From positions 1,612,001 through 1,676,000 of the forward strand of contig JAOANU010000002.1 of NCBI GenBank assembly GCA_034387635.1: 64,000 bases of DNA, read 5' to 3'. Shown piece by piece: positions 36,750 through 48,609 of this stretch. The notes beneath the pieces were generated by a model. It was not told where the DNA came from, did not search any database, and saw only the letters and a list, made by a program, of their open reading frames with translations. The DNA is from Rhodosporidiobolus odoratus (Eukaryota; Basidiomycota; Microbotryomycetes; Sporidiobolales; Sporidiobolaceae). The position numbers were made by a program, and so were the translations under genes. Position 1 is the stretch's first letter, and each line of letters starts with the position of its first letter.

Positions 36750-37598
36750 ATGCTCTCACTTCTTCCTCAACGCCGCGCACTGCACCATCTCCTCCCCCGT
36801 CGCCTGCTCAAAGCCATTGACCTCGCTCCCCTGCCCCGACATGCGGTCATCTGCTCTACACCACCTGTGATGGAGAAGAAGAGCATCTTCGTGGGTCATG
36901 CTGTAAGAGTCAAGAGTGTGGACGAGGTGAGCTACTGCTTCTCCCCCTTTATTATACTTCCTCGTATAAGAAAATGAAGGTCGAGTTGACGTTCGAGGCT
37001 TTATGTACAGGCTACACTGGCATTGAAGCATGTCTTGACGGGGAAGAAGGTGGCAAAGGCGACGTATGCTCACTTACCAGGCCATTTTTGTAACATGCCA
37101 AACTGACCTTTGCCTTGGTTTCCTTTTTGTCTGTCTTCTCGCGCTTCATCCCTTGGAATTGCCTCCTCAAGCCATAACATCCTCGCCTATCGCATCGCCT
37201 CTCCAGCTTCCACATCGATAGAAGCAGGTAGCGATTGTAACGGCGAACCTCCCGCCGGGAAGAACTTGTTGGCACTGCTGGACAAATTGGTTAGTCTCGG
37301 TTCTTCTCTCTCTGTTGAGCCCTGGTCGAAAGGGTCAGAAGGACTGACGAAACAATCTTTCTGCGGTTGTTGCAGGGCATAGAAGATGTTTTACTTGTGG
37401 TGACGAGGTGGTATGGGGGAGTACCGATGGGAGGGGCACGCTTTCAGGTCATCAACCAGGTGGGCTCTTTGACTTGACCGCTTCTACCTTGTCGGGCATA
37501 CTCACGTCCAGCTTTATCGTTGTCAGGTCGGACGCGAGGCCTTGCGTCTGGGCGGCTTCATCGACGCTGTCAAGAGTCGGGAGAATGGGAAAGGCTAG
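36750..37598 (+). CDS. IMPACT/YIH1-type UPF0029 protein
   Basis: Exons 36750-36926, 37011-37063, 37172-37289, 37376-37459 and 37527-37598 with consistent phases. The encoded UPF0029 fold is complete: KKSIFVGHAVRVKSVDEATL, ALKHVLTGKKVAKATHNILA, YRI, a NGEPPAGKNLLALLDKLGIE segment, DVLLVVTRWYGGVPMGGARF and VINQVGREALRLGGFIDAVK. TRWYGG and the HN.LAYR motif define the family. YIH1/IMPACT proteins bind Gcn1 and restrain Gcn2 kinase, but they carry an N-terminal RWD domain. Here only about 40 Leu/Arg-rich residues precede the fold, so the RWD is missing. It may instead be one of the short UPF0029 proteins. Start ATG 36750 is the first in frame. Confidence 0.85.
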
Positions 37599-38404
37599 CA
37601 GGAAGATTCGTGCCCTTTCACAAAGGTATCTCGATTCTCGTCTAGCCCTCAATATCCCTCAGATCTTACCCTTCTCACCAGTAGAAGCTCTCGGCCTACA
37701 GCCCACTCAACCCTTGAGCACCTATCGCCAACCTGTCTTTGACGGCACTCTTTCAATCCACTGAACAGGTAGCACGGTCCGCTCTACAGCTCGCGCGTCA
37801 AGTCAAAAGGAAGGTCTTGACAGCTCTGTTTCTCGACATGACAATGGTGAGGGTGGCCTGAGTGCAGAATATCCAGGAGGCTCAGAAGGAGCAAGTCAGC
37901 GAGACTGACAAGACCTGGGGTCGGCGCCTTGGGAGCACAACGGGAATGCTTGCTGCAAACTGGCAGCGGGGTTGTGCTAGCCAGAGCCACGGTGGGTGTT
38001 CCGGTAGGCTGCGAACGGGGTAGAAAAGCGAGAATAGAAGAATTGGCCTTTTCTTTCTAGAGCGAGAGAGGATGTGACTGGTATTCCTGCGGCATGTGCC
38101 TCGCCGTTGCGGACTGCGCATTCATCGGCTGTCTCTGGTGTGTACAAGATTCGGAAAGCAGCATGTTGAAGCTTGAAGGCTGGAAGGTTTCGGCTCTTCC
38201 TCGACCTTTGCTCGTGCTGCTTCGAATTCTGCGAAGATATCTCTGCATCAACTTCGACTCCTCGACTCGTGTCTGGGTAACCGCCAGACGACTTTACTGC
38301 TACACACGTCCCTCCTGCAGCTCGTAGCCTCGTTTGACTACCAACTTGTCATTTCCACCCCACCTCGACAACCTCCTTCGTTCACCCAAAAATACTACAC
38401 AAGG
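37599..38404. other. Interval with no supported gene
   Basis: 3' flank of the UPF0029 gene and promoter of calcineurin B. Only short overlapping frames with no family resemblance are present. Confidence 0.5.
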
Positions 38405-39806
38405 ATGGGAGCAGGACAATCACAGATCTTGGAGGACATGGAGAAGAACACCAACTGTGCGCTCTCTTCCTTACATGTCTGCTTGTTGACGAGGTGTTCG
38501 TGCCGGCTGACGCTCACGGTCATCCCCTCCTCCTCGCCTCTACACCTCTGCCGGTACACCTTGCGCTCGCGCTTCCGAACCATCTCTGTACCCTACACCG
38601 TCTCGCTTCGCATCGCCTGTTCCCGGCCCATTCTCGCCAATCTCGTTTCGTTCCCTCCTCTTTTCGACTGTCATGCGATTTCACCTTCTGCCTACGCCTT
38701 GCCACGCCGGGCCCCGCCCTCTCCACTCGCACTGTCGCCTGACTTGATCTCCCTGCGCCGGTCTCTCGCCCTCCTGTTCCCGTGATCAACTCCCCGCGTC
38801 GCCTTTTTTCTTTCTTCCTTTTACCCTTCTCCGTCCTTCTACTCTTCCTTTCCCTCCCCTGCCTTCGACTGGCACATCCATCCGAATCAGTCTCCGCCGC
38901 GGAAATCCAACGCCTAAAAAAACGATTCATGAAACTCGACAAAGACGGGTCCGGAACCATTGACAAAGACGAGTTTTTGCAAATTCCTCAGATCGCCACA
39001 AACCCTTTGGCTCATCGCATGATTGCCATCTTTGATGAAGATGGAGGAGGCACGGTCGATTTTCAGGAGTTTGTGGCGGGGTTGAGTGCGTTTTCGAGTA
39101 GGGGGGAGAGGGATGAGAAGTTGAAGTGTAAGTTTTCCTTCTCGGCGCTCGGCGGGGGATCATGCCGTACGAACCTGACTTTGTGGCGATGCCGATGCGA
39201 TGGCTGGACAGTCGCGTTCAAGGTGTACGACATGGACCGGGACGGATTCATCTCGAATGGTGAATTGTTTCTGGTACTGAAGATGATGGTGGGGAACAAC
39301 CTCAAGGTGCGTGACCTTGTTAACTGCTTAGATCTCTAGCCCCGTTTCTCCGTCATACGAGAAGGGAGTACTGATTGCGATTGGCTTGGTGCATGACAGG
39401 ACCAGCAATTACAGCAGATCGTCGACAAGAGTACGTCCCATCTCCCCGCTGTTGCGGTACTGCATCAAAGCAGAGGTTGCGTTATCGGCGTCTGAGTAAG
39501 GCCGCGGTCCCTGACAATAAGCTTTGCTATCGCAGCCATGATGGAAGCAGACCAAGATGGTGACGGTAAACTGAGTTTCGACGAGTTTAAACACATGGTC
39601 GCAGAAACGGATATTGCCAAGCAGATGGTGCGTTACAGTCTGGTTCCTCCCGTGACCGCATTTATCTTCAAGTCGGTACAGCGCTTGCTGATGTACTCTT
39701 GTTCTGCTCCCCGCTTACGAGTAGACGCTGGAAGGTTCGCCGTGTTCCGTGCTTCGCCTGGTAGAACATGCACTGACGACACCTCTTGCTCGCAGATATG
39801 TGGTAA
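38405..39806 (+). CDS. CNB1: Calcineurin regulatory subunit B
   Basis: Seven exons: 38405-38456, 38891-39127, 39212-39306, 39400-39430, 39536-39627, a 10-nt microexon 39725-39734 and 39796-39806. The start [12 protein letters not shown] has the N-myristoylation glycine. Four EF-hands follow: [42 protein letters not shown] and [14 protein letters not shown], each with Asp at position 1 and Glu at 12 except as typical of the family. The tail ends in TLEDMW, encoded across the microexon. With the catalytic A subunit it forms the Ca2+/calmodulin-activated phosphatase acting on Crz1-type factors. Length (about 170 residues) fits the family. The first intron (38457-38890) is long for this genome. 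Confidence 0.95.
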
Positions 39807-40077
39807 TGTATCGTGGCAGTCCGCCGTCGCCGTTGTGCTTCTTTGCAAGGGCTGTTTGTCTTCGTCATTTTTCTCCTGTTCTAGACTAGTCGCTCGTTCT
39901 TTTGTCGCGTTCTTTGCCGTGTGCTACCCCCAACCCCGATGTATGGCAATGCTAAGAGTATACCCTATATCAATCGAACGCTCGGAGAGAGAGAGCCTGC
40001 TCGTCGCTTGCCCTTCTCGCTCAACTTTGATCTTATCGTCTCCTTGTCACATCGTCTAGCTCGCCTGTCTCGAAAGC

Positions 40078-41830
40078 ATGTCACTGTTTGGAGGAGCAAG
40101 TACATCTGCGGCTCCGTATGTTCCCACCTCCCTCCGCCCGCTAGTTATTGTCACTAATCCCCATCCTCCGATCAACCCAGCTCCTTCTCATTCGGCTCAG
40201 CTTCGACCGCACCGGCTTCATCAGCACCCGCAGCTCCTTCACTATTCGGTAACACTCAGGCCGCCCCCGCTGCAACGGGAGGAGGAGGGTTGTTCGGAGC
40301 CAAACCGGCGACACCTGCTCCAGCCGGAGGAGGTCTCTTTGGAGGCAGCGCCGCAGCACCTGCAACGGGAGGAGGAGGTCTCTTCGGACAACCGGCAGCA
40401 GGTGGTGCGACCGCGCCAAAACCGGCATTCTCGTTCGGTACCCCCGCCGCCTCGACTTCGACTCCAGCTTCTGCGCCTTCGTTGTTCGGCGCTACTCCAG
40501 CGCCAGCATCAGCACCAACGGCGGGAGGAGGGCTCTTTGGGAGTACGACATCTGCGCCGACTCCGGCGGCAGGTGGGGGGTTGTTTGGAGCTAAACCGGC
40601 GACATCAATGGGAGGAGGATTGTTTGGAGCTGCGGCTGCTGCGTATGTCTCGGGGGTTACCTCTCCCTCTTCGTATCACCACCAGCTCTCCCAACTCCTG
40701 CCCGCACAACCTCGTGCTTCGTACCTCAGGCGGTCCGCTGATGAATCTGTTCGTCTGATTTGGCACGCAGACCCGCCGCTCCTTCTTTCGGTGCTCCGGC
40801 TGCCGCTGCTTCTCAAGCACCAGTGGGAGGGATTACGAAGAACACCAAGTTTCAAGACTTACCCGATCAGGCGAGGAATGTGGTCGAGGAGATGGAGTGC
40901 GTTCTCCTTTTACTCTTGCTCTACGGCGTCCGCTATCGAAGTACCTCAATTGTGGTATGCGAAAGAAGTGGACGCGAGCGAGCATGGTACTAACGCTGCG
41001 ATCTTGCTGCAGCAAATTCATCCGACAACAATCTCAGCTTGCGGATGAGCTGAAGAAGAAGGATTTGGGTAGTGAGATTACTCAGGCGCAGAGGATGTTT
41101 GAGCAGTATGCAGCTGTACGTCCCTGGATTTCCTTTGCCTCGTGCTTTCCGCTTTACACTCTGATCACCCTTTTCACACCTCCGCTCCGGCCCGTCCTAA
41201 ACCCCTCTCTCGCAGGAATCTGCAACCGTAACGAGTCTCCTGACAGCCGACGCTCGACTCCTCTCCACCCTCCGAACCGAATTGGAACAAGCCCTCTCGG
41301 ATCTCAACAAGACCACCACTTTGATTGATGGGTTCAAGGGGGGACCTGGAGGACCGAAAGCGGCGGAGGCGAAGGCGGTTGCGACGTTCCCTTATGAGTA
41401 CTTTAAGGGGAAGACGGAGGAGATGGAGGAGAGGGTGGGGAGGTATAGGGGGATTATGGAGGTGTGCTTGTTGTTTTCTCTCTTTCGTTTCCTTTATTTG
41501 GCCTGATCGAACTCACCACTCTTTGTGCACCTTGTCCGCTCCGATGAAATCGTACCTCAGCAAATCACCTCACAACTTACCTCCTCGTCAACCCTCTCCC
41601 CTTCGTCCATCCCCCCTACTTTGAAAGCTCAACACGCCTCGCTCGTCTCTCTCGCTTCTTCCATCTCAGCTATGGATCTCGAACTGAAAGGGCTGAAGGA
41701 CGAGTATAGGTGGATCTGGAGGGAAAAGACGGGGAGGCAGGGAGGGGATCCGTTTAGAGGGAATGGGGGAAATGGAGTGGGTGGAGTGGGTGGGGTGGAG
41801 CGAGGGGTAGGGGGGATGGCGATCAGGTGA
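40078..41830 (+). CDS. FG nucleoporin, Nup49/Nup58 (p58/p45) type
   Basis: Exons 40078-40115, 40181-40642, 40771-40896, 41013-41115, 41215-41461 and 41561-41830, all phase-consistent. The N-terminal half has many FG repeats of the form GGGLFG with Ala/Pro/Thr spacers (SFSFGSAS, PSLFGNTQ, GGGLFGAKPAT). The second half is a coiled-coil: ITKNTKFQDLPDQARNVVEE, DKFIRQQSQLADELKKKDLG, AQRMFEQYAAESATVTSLL, ELEQALSDLNKTTTLIDGF and YRGIMEQITSQL. That layout is the central-channel nucleoporin of the Nsp1-Nup57-Nup49 complex, and KFI..Q..LA.EL...D matches the Nup49/p58 branch. It acts in nuclear transport at the pore. The C-terminus is Gly-rich, ending VGGMAIR. Confidence 0.85.
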
Positions 41831-42181
41831 GGCTATGGAACGTGTAGGGGACCGGGAGAGGGGAGCATACATATGGAATGCCTCTTACTTCACAGTAGAC
41901 AGGTGTCGGATGTTCCGGAGAATCATAGGGCTCCTCTTTTCAGGGTTTTGTCGGCATGGTACTTTGTTCTTTCTTTCCTCTCTCTGTCTTGATCTCCCCC
42001 ATTCTTGAGTCGCTGCAACGGTCTTCGGTGGGATGCTGGTTGATGGTTCGCGAGAATCCATTGCGGGAGGTCAACTCGTTTCTTTCTGTACGTCTCGCCT
42101 TCTCTTTTCACCTCTTCTTCTTCCGCGGCAGACATCCACTTTTAATGGTGCACTACTGACGCATGCTTCGCAGGGCGCGAC

Positions 42182-43689
42182 ATGGACAATCCTTTATCAG
42201 CTAAGGAAGAACCGCCAGTAGCGTCTTTTCTGGACAGACTCCCGCCCGAGTTGCTGAGGAGATATGTTTAGAAGTCTGACGTGCTGGACCAGCCGATCTC
42301 AGATGGGGAGAACAGGGTCGGCAGCATGCGGGTGGATCAACGCATTCTTTGCCGTCGCCCTCCCGCCTTTTCTCGTCGAGTGTTTTTGCGATTCACCAAA
42401 CATCCTCATTTGCTTTTACTGCAGGTCGCGTCACCCGTACGCTTTACGCCGTCGCCCTCACCCGCCGCAGCTTCCTTGACCCGGCCCGCGAAGCTCTCTG
42501 ATACCAACCCTACCTCGTCCCCTCCCTCTCCCGTAACCGTCTACGGCAATTCTATCTCCTGCGCACCCTTCGCACCTCACCCGCTCTCGCATCCTCGAAC
42601 GCCTCCCCCAGGACGTTGATCAGCTCACGGATGATCCACCCGCGTTCTGAGAATCTGCCACGGCCAAGTCAATGAGAAATTCTTGAGATTGGCAGGAGGA
42701 ATTGCTCTGACTTTGTACTAGGGTCGTGCGGGTTAGTGTACAGCTTGGAGGCGATGGGGTTTGTAGGAGGGCGCAGAGGGTGGGGAGAGTGTTGTGTGCG
42801 CCGGGTCGAGCGAAGGTGGAGCGGCTTACGGTTGGGGCGTCGAAGATCAATCCAGGGAGCCAGGCCGCGTTGATCCCGTTTGCAGATGCCCTTAAGGATA
42901 GGGCGCTTGTGAGTATCAAGCTGATGCAGGTCGAAGCGGGAGGTGACGTTGGCGACTTGGAAGGACTATCAGCACCTCGTTTTCCGACTCGCGACCTCAC
43001 CCTCGCTTTCGAGAGGTTGCACGGACCCGCCCTCGCCATTCTTCCTGCGGACTTGGACTACCTTATTGCCTTTCACCTGGCCTTGTAAAGCGTCACTCCC
43101 CGTCCTACATCAAACGATCTTTCCTCGCGCCTTTCTCGCTTCATGCCTGCCAACTCTCTCACGTATTTCCACTTCAATGAGCACGAGATCTACCCCGCCT
43201 CCACTTCCCCCTCCTCCTCGTCGCTGGATGGGACTCTGAGCGAGACTTTCCCCGACCTCGACGAATCGCAAGAAGTTCCCGCGAGCCTTTTCGCTTCGTA
43301 CCCCGCCCTACACACCCTAAACCTCACCGGCGTGTCTGGACTCAGTCTTTCCCACCCACGCATTCTCGCCTCCACATCTTCTACACTGGGGAACCTCCTC
43401 TTCTCCACCTGGGCCTCACCCCCGCCGATTTTCGCCCTATCAATCCCTCTTCTTCCCTCGTCCACCTCTTCCTAAACCGCCCTACCTGGTCACTCGAATG
43501 TTTCAAGCAGAGCAAGACCTCTCACGCGCCTTGATTCGCTTCTCGACCCTCCAACGAGTGGATCTGGGAATCCTCCCCGTCGTTTTCGGGGGGAGAGGGA
43601 GAGGGGAACAGAGGTCCCCACTGAGCGAACTTGAGAGGGCTTGCGAGCGACTTGGGGTGAACTTTAGCTGGATGGCGGCGGTTGGATGA
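42182..43689 (+). pseudogene. F-box protein gene, disrupted
   Basis: ATG 42182 opens a classic F-box entry (SFLDRLPPELLRRY) that meets TAG at 42269-42271. Further on, the segment LYAVALTRRSFLDPAREAL is followed immediately by an in-frame TGA and then YQPYLVPSLSRNRLRQF, RTLRTSPAL, a pattern common in basidiomycete F-box/LRR proteins. Later frames (42726-43088, 43143-43475, 43498-43689) look like repeat segments of the same type but lie in different phases without convincing introns. Two stops plus frame changes indicate decay. If intact, such proteins recruit substrates to SCF ubiquitin ligases. A spliced functional model cannot be excluded for the 3' part. Confidence 0.55.
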
Positions 43690-44064
43690 GGTTGTGAGGT
43701 AGCACAGTGAGGACTGATCGAGAGTTGGTTAGGGTGCAAGAGGAAGAGGCGGGTGCGAGAGGGAGGCGCAGATGCAGTACTCGAGGTGGATGTGTCTGGG
43801 CGAGGCCTGCATCGAAGGCATGAGAGGGTTCGGTTGTACGCGTCGCAACTACTAGATTGGTCTTTTTCCGGGTTTCCTGGGCAAGAGAACGGTGACAGAC
43901 TACGCGCCCTGCGCGGCTCGCAACCTCCTCTGCGGATGATACTGCTCCGACCTTCTGGCTGCGCAATAATATCAGACGAGGCATACGATGAGTCCGGCTT
44001 CGAGAGAGTTGGATGAAAACGGGTTGAATCCGATGTCACTTCGCTTGCTACGACGTAGTCTGTC

Positions 44065-45645
44065 ATGGCTGGCGGCGTCACCTCTTCGACCTCTGCGCAA
44101 CCAGCGGCCACCACTTCCGAGGCCTGCGGCAGGGTTCAACCGCCTTCAGATTCTCATCAGTCGGCGACCAAACAACCCGCTCATGTGGATGTCGAACGAG
44201 CTGAAGAGACCGGGGCGGATGGAGACGGAGATCGCGAAGAGTGGGAGAGAGCGCAGGAGGTCCTTGGCGAGGCTGCCTTGGTCGAGGAGGAAAATCGAAA
44301 ATTGCGGGAACAGTTGAAGGAGGTGCGAGGGACTTCAGTCTCCTCCTCTAGGTATTCAAGCTGATCCCCAGTGTCTCTTCAAGCTCGAGGACGAACTTGA
44401 AGCAACACCAGATCCGAGGACGGCCGTTGCTGATGGGAGCAAAGTGCACTTCTTCTTCCTTTCCTCGCTGTTTGCACCGTTACTGACTGTCGCTCCTGCC
44501 AAGTGCAGCGCCTCGCAAGTCTCGAGCAGTCTCTTTCGAGTCTAGAAGCTATCCTTTCCGTTCTTCGGGAAGGTAAGTAGCTTCTCGTCCTTCTCTTCTC
44601 TTTCTTCCCTCCCCCTCAGCCAAGTTGACCCCCTTGAACGCTCTCGCAGATGCTTCCTCCGCAACTCCAGACCCGATTCTGCATCGCTCCGAGCTAGTTG
44701 CGGAAGAAATGGCTTGCAACAGCATCGAAAGCACCGTGGAGGAGCTGGAGAGAACGCTCGAATGGGAGGGGAAGAGAAAGGAAGAGGAGGAGAGGAAGAT
44801 GGAGCGGTACGTCCCCCTTCTCCCTCTTCTCCCTCTCGTTACGCAGAAGCACATTTTGATTGACAGGCTCCTCCGCCCTACAGCGACAAGGTGTATCTTG
44901 CAGATGCTGAGCAGCTAAATACCTCGCTGTCGAAGCGTGTGCAGCAAGCTCGGCAAGATGAGCAGCAACCGGATGGCGAGGTGCTCGTTCTGTGAGTTCT
45001 ACTTGGCTAGTTCGTGCAGTCATGCTGGCAATAATGTTGCGGTTCTGACAGCCTTTTCTAACGCAGCCGCGCCCAAGCGCGCCTCTCAGCGCTCGATGAG
45101 CAGTTCGGCGTTCTGCAAAGAGCGCTAGTCCAATTTGTAGACGAGAAGCTGGTTGAAGAAGAGCCTGAGGAGAATGCGATAGAAGGGCAAGGCAAGAGGA
45201 AGAGACGTAAGATCGAGGTGCGTCCGTTTCTCACATTACCGCCTTTCGCTGTTTTCGCTTTGGCCTCCACGTTGCTGAGCAAGTACACGTGCCTCGCCGA
45301 TAGGCCTTCAACCTACACCGTTATATTCACGCCGCTGGAAAAGAGCAAGCCGAACCCCGCGCTTTTCAACTCAAAAAGCTGATTGAGGTTAGCTCTACAT
45401 GCTCCTGCCTTGCCAGTACTGGCGTACTCAACTAAAACCCATCTTGTTCACCATGACAGCACCTCATGAACATGGCCGTAACCTCACCGCTGGACCCCTA
45501 TTTAACCCTTTCCTCCCTCGACCCTGAACCACCGACTGAACTCGTCACTTTTCTGTTGAGGTCGAGGATCGCCAGGGAACATCCTAGAGATACAGGGCGG
45601 GTAGGGCTGATGGATTTCGCAGCGATTGGGGGCGCAGGTAAGTAG
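44065..45645 (+). CDS. CENP-K/Sim4-like kinetochore protein
   Basis: About seven exons. The N-terminus is acidic, then a coiled-coil dominates: REEWERAQEVLGEAALVEEE, NRKLREQLKE, CLFKLEDELEATPDPR, RLASLEQSLSSLEAILSVLR, EEMACNSIESTVEELERTLE and LNTSLSKRVQQARQDEQQPD. The C-terminus reads HLMNMAVTSPLDPYLTLSS then TELVTFLLRSRIAREHPRDT and GRVGLMDFAA, which resembles the conserved end of fungal CENP-K (Sim4/Mcm22): DPY..L, LLLR.GIA..HP.D..R..L.DF. Such proteins sit in the constitutive centromere-associated network. The stop is TAG 45643-45645; that frame runs through a GTAAGT, so a further small exon is possible. The call is by C-terminal pattern only. Confidence 0.62.
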
Positions 45646-47796
45646 GTTGGCTTCTGTATTGAAACTGATGACATTTCGCGAACCTTTGCGTTAAACTCGA
45701 TTCATTCATTGTCTACCGAGACCTGCTTTTGCTCTACTTGAGCCCAACATGCCATACCACTCATCTTTGCTCGGCCGATATCCGTTGCTCTCGCCGTTTG
45801 CTGTCTTCCATCTCACCTCACCGTTTTCTCCTCTAGTCGCGCCTCTGTTTTCTTATGTAGCCCGCTTCCTATCTTGCCTCTGTACAGATTACGAGCATAC
45901 AATCAAGAAAGGAGTATCGCGATACAAGCTCTCAGTTGACCACTGCTGTACAATGTATGAGACTGGCATGAATTCCCTTTCACCGCAGCTTCATCCAATG
46001 GTGAGCCGTGCAGGCTTGTACATCGGCTCCGAGGCACTATCCCGGAGGGCCAACAGGGGAGCGCTTTTCCAGCAGCATTCTCCCTCGCTCGCCGACCTCA
46101 TTCCCCACTTCGCACTCGACCGTCTCATCACAGTCCCTCACTCGCTATTCCTGATGCTGCTTTGCGCGCCTGTCTCCTTCCTCCGATGGTCCTCAAGTCG
46201 GCCTGACGATGCGCCCTGCCACCATAGAGCCGCTACCCGTCGAGTTCGAGGGAGGGTACACATGCTTGAGATTGTTCCTCGACATCTCCTGGTCGTCAGC
46301 GGCAGATGCTGAGATGAGGACGCCGTGCATATGCTATTGAGGTAGCTTTTCGTCGATCTGCAGCTGAAACGCGGCGCTCGAGCGGTGAAGAAGAGATCTT
46401 GGTGTCGGGGATGGTCGAGGACGAAGTGGAAGTCGGAAAATTGGCGACGGTGCGCAAATGCCCTGCTTCAGCGTGGAGTCCTTCAAGATACTCACGCTGA
46501 GTACCCGAGTATAGTCAGACAAGCCATAAGATGCCAGAGGTGACCGGAACAACCTGCTTTCACCTCGTCCGCCATAATCTGCTCATGAAAGGTTTCATGC
46601 TTCAACTCACGCTCAATGAGCATGAAACCTTGACCTTCCGCTGCACCTGACTTCGCCAACCTGCGCTACACGGTGTCTCCGCCTTTCCTTCCTTCTCATG
46701 ACATCAATACTGCTGTGCCTTGTCACCGTTTCTTCACCCGCTCTCAGCTTTCCATCCTTCGACCCTGCGCCTTATAAGTCGACGTACAGGTCAAGCACAC
46801 GCTTCGATTCCTTCCGTCACCTCACTTTCGCTACTTTGAGCCTTCCCCCTTGCTTTCCCTCTCGACTCGCATTATGTTCCCCCAACTCTGCTCTTACGAC
46901 CGATACTCGCCTCTACGCATCACTGCGGCGCTTTCGTATGACAGCATCACCCACTGCATTACTCAACGACTCCCGGTGAGGTCCCGTACCCGAGGCAAGG
47001 CTGGCAATGCAGCTGGAGAAACCGGATGGTGGGGTTGGACCTGCACACAGTGACCTGGTCAGCTATGGAGCTTGGGCGTAGCAGTGAGATACATCCATGC
47101 TGTCATATCATCCCTATCCCAGACCCTACGGCTGCGTCGATGCTGAGAGAGGACGAAGGACCCGGACCTTCTCAGGAAGGTCGGGTGGAAAACCTCGTTC
47201 TACACAAACAGCTTCATGGCAAAGCACTCTTCGACTTCTTCCACAGGTCCTCAAATCACCCTGAACACGATCGCAGATTACAGAAGATCGGCGAGACGAA
47301 GAATGCACAACCATCTTCCCCCATTTTTTTCGACAATCGATTTTGACATCGCAAGCTGACGAGCAACCCGGCTACTTCCTTCCTCGCGAGCTTCCAGACA
47401 GGGTCCCACGGAGTATGGCGAAAGGCTGAGGAACAGTCGTCGCCCGGCCACTCGTACATATTTTCCCGTTTCCCGCTCGTTATTCTCTGACTTGCTTTGA
47501 CGCCGGTGAGGCCATTGACCACGCAGCACTCTCGAACGATAGATCCTTCCTATCGAGTGCATCAGCATCATCTGTACGGCTCGTTAGGCCGATCTAGACT
47601 TGGCTTCCTCGATCAGGCTGATTCGACATTCCCAAGTTCACTCCCTCATCTCCGCTCCTGATCTCCTCTACCTGCTTCATCCCCCTGTAGAAAATGCGCT
47701 GTACCCACACTACGAGTATACCTGCACCCACTCAGTCTCAGAGTCTACTCCACTCTCGCTTCTCTCGACTTCATCCTCCCGTTCCCTTCCTCTACC
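45646..47796. other. 2.1-kb interval with no supported gene
   Basis: Only scattered short frames with no splice logic or family resemblance. Lower GC than the flanking genes. It contains a perfect 13-bp inverted repeat at 46589-46631. Confidence 0.5.
46589..46631. repeat. 13-bp perfect inverted repeat, 17-nt loop
   Basis: The arms AAGGTTTCATGCT (46589-46601) and AGCATGAAACCTT (46619-46631) are exact reverse complements. They could form a hairpin in RNA or DNA. There is no adjacent gene to assign it to as a terminator. Confidence 0.9.
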
Positions 47797-48492
47797 ATGA
47801 TCACTACTCGGTCGTCCGCCGCACGCCTCGAAGCTGCGCGCGTTGAAGATCAAGCCCTCGATGACGGGGTTCAGTCGCTCGTCTCGCTTCGTCACACCGC
47901 CGTCGCACGAGTGAGTCCCCCACCTCTGACTCCCTCTGACCATCTCGCGCTGTACTCGAACGTGAAGCTGACATACGCGTGCACTTTGCGAAAGGCTCCT
48001 ACTCGGCAAGCCTCCGTCGTCCTCACCGCGTCCCTCACCGACAGTCGCGAAATCACTCCCACCAATTCGTCCCCCTCCAACCTCGACAAGGTCGCTCTTC
48101 TTGCCCCGGCTCCCGCGCCGCGCATGCTCATTCGCGCCTCCGAGGCTTCCCACGCCCTTGAATTCGTCCCTACCCAGGCTGCAGTCAAGTCGGCGAAAAA
48201 GGCCCGCACTGCCGCTACCGGCAAAGCCAAGATCGCCGGCAAGGGTAGAGGGAAGAAGGCGATCAGCTCGGTCGAGGTCACGAAGGATACCAGCCCGGTC
48301 GAGATCCGTCTCTCCGCGTCCGCTCATGTTACCGCCAACCGGTTCGACCTCTTGTCAGCGGCAGCATCGCAAGTCGAGGCTGAGCGAGTCGAAGTAGAGA
48401 TGGCAGCCTTCCTTCTCGTGACTCAGTTTTCATCAACGTCTCGCAAGCGTAGCGCTGAACACGCCGAGATCGAAGAGGCCTCCCGTGAGTGA
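47797..48492 (+). CDS. Hypothetical basic protein, possibly truncated by frameshift
   Basis: Open frame of 231 codons starting MITTRSSAARLEAARVEDQA and ending TGA 48490-48492. The middle is Ala/Ser/Val-rich with a Lys/Gly patch (AVKSAKKARTAATGKAKIAG), then HVTANRFDLLSAAASQVEAE. A GTGAGT within the frame at 47911 could start an intron. Directly after the stop another phase continues for about 35 codons with coding character (VPARRYSARLRRPTTKAAST, then TAA near 48606). That suggests a one-base slip or unrecognised splicing at the 3' end. No domain is recognised. Confidence 0.45.
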   Translation: MITTRSSAARLEAARVEDQALDDGVQSLVSLRHTAVARVSPPPLTPSDHLALYSNVKLTYACTLRKAPTRQASVVLTASLTDSREITPTNSSPSNLDKVALLAPAPAPRMLIRASEASHALEFVPTQAAVKSAKKARTAATGKAKIAGKGRGKKAISSVEVTKDTSPVEIRLSASAHVTANRFDLLSAAASQVEAERVEVEMAAFLLVTQFSSTSRKRSAEHAEIEEASRE

Positions 48493-48609
48493 AGAACGCT
48501 AGGGAGAGCGCCTCGGTTGAGACCACCTCTCAGGTCGCCGATGTTCCGGCTCGTCGTTACTCGGCTCGCTTGAGGCGCCCTACTACCAAGGCTGCTTCGA
48601 CAGCTTAAA

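Noticed and set aside
46589..46631. Inverted repeat considered as a Rho-independent terminator
   Set aside because: Eukaryotic sequence, no following T-run and no gene ending nearby.
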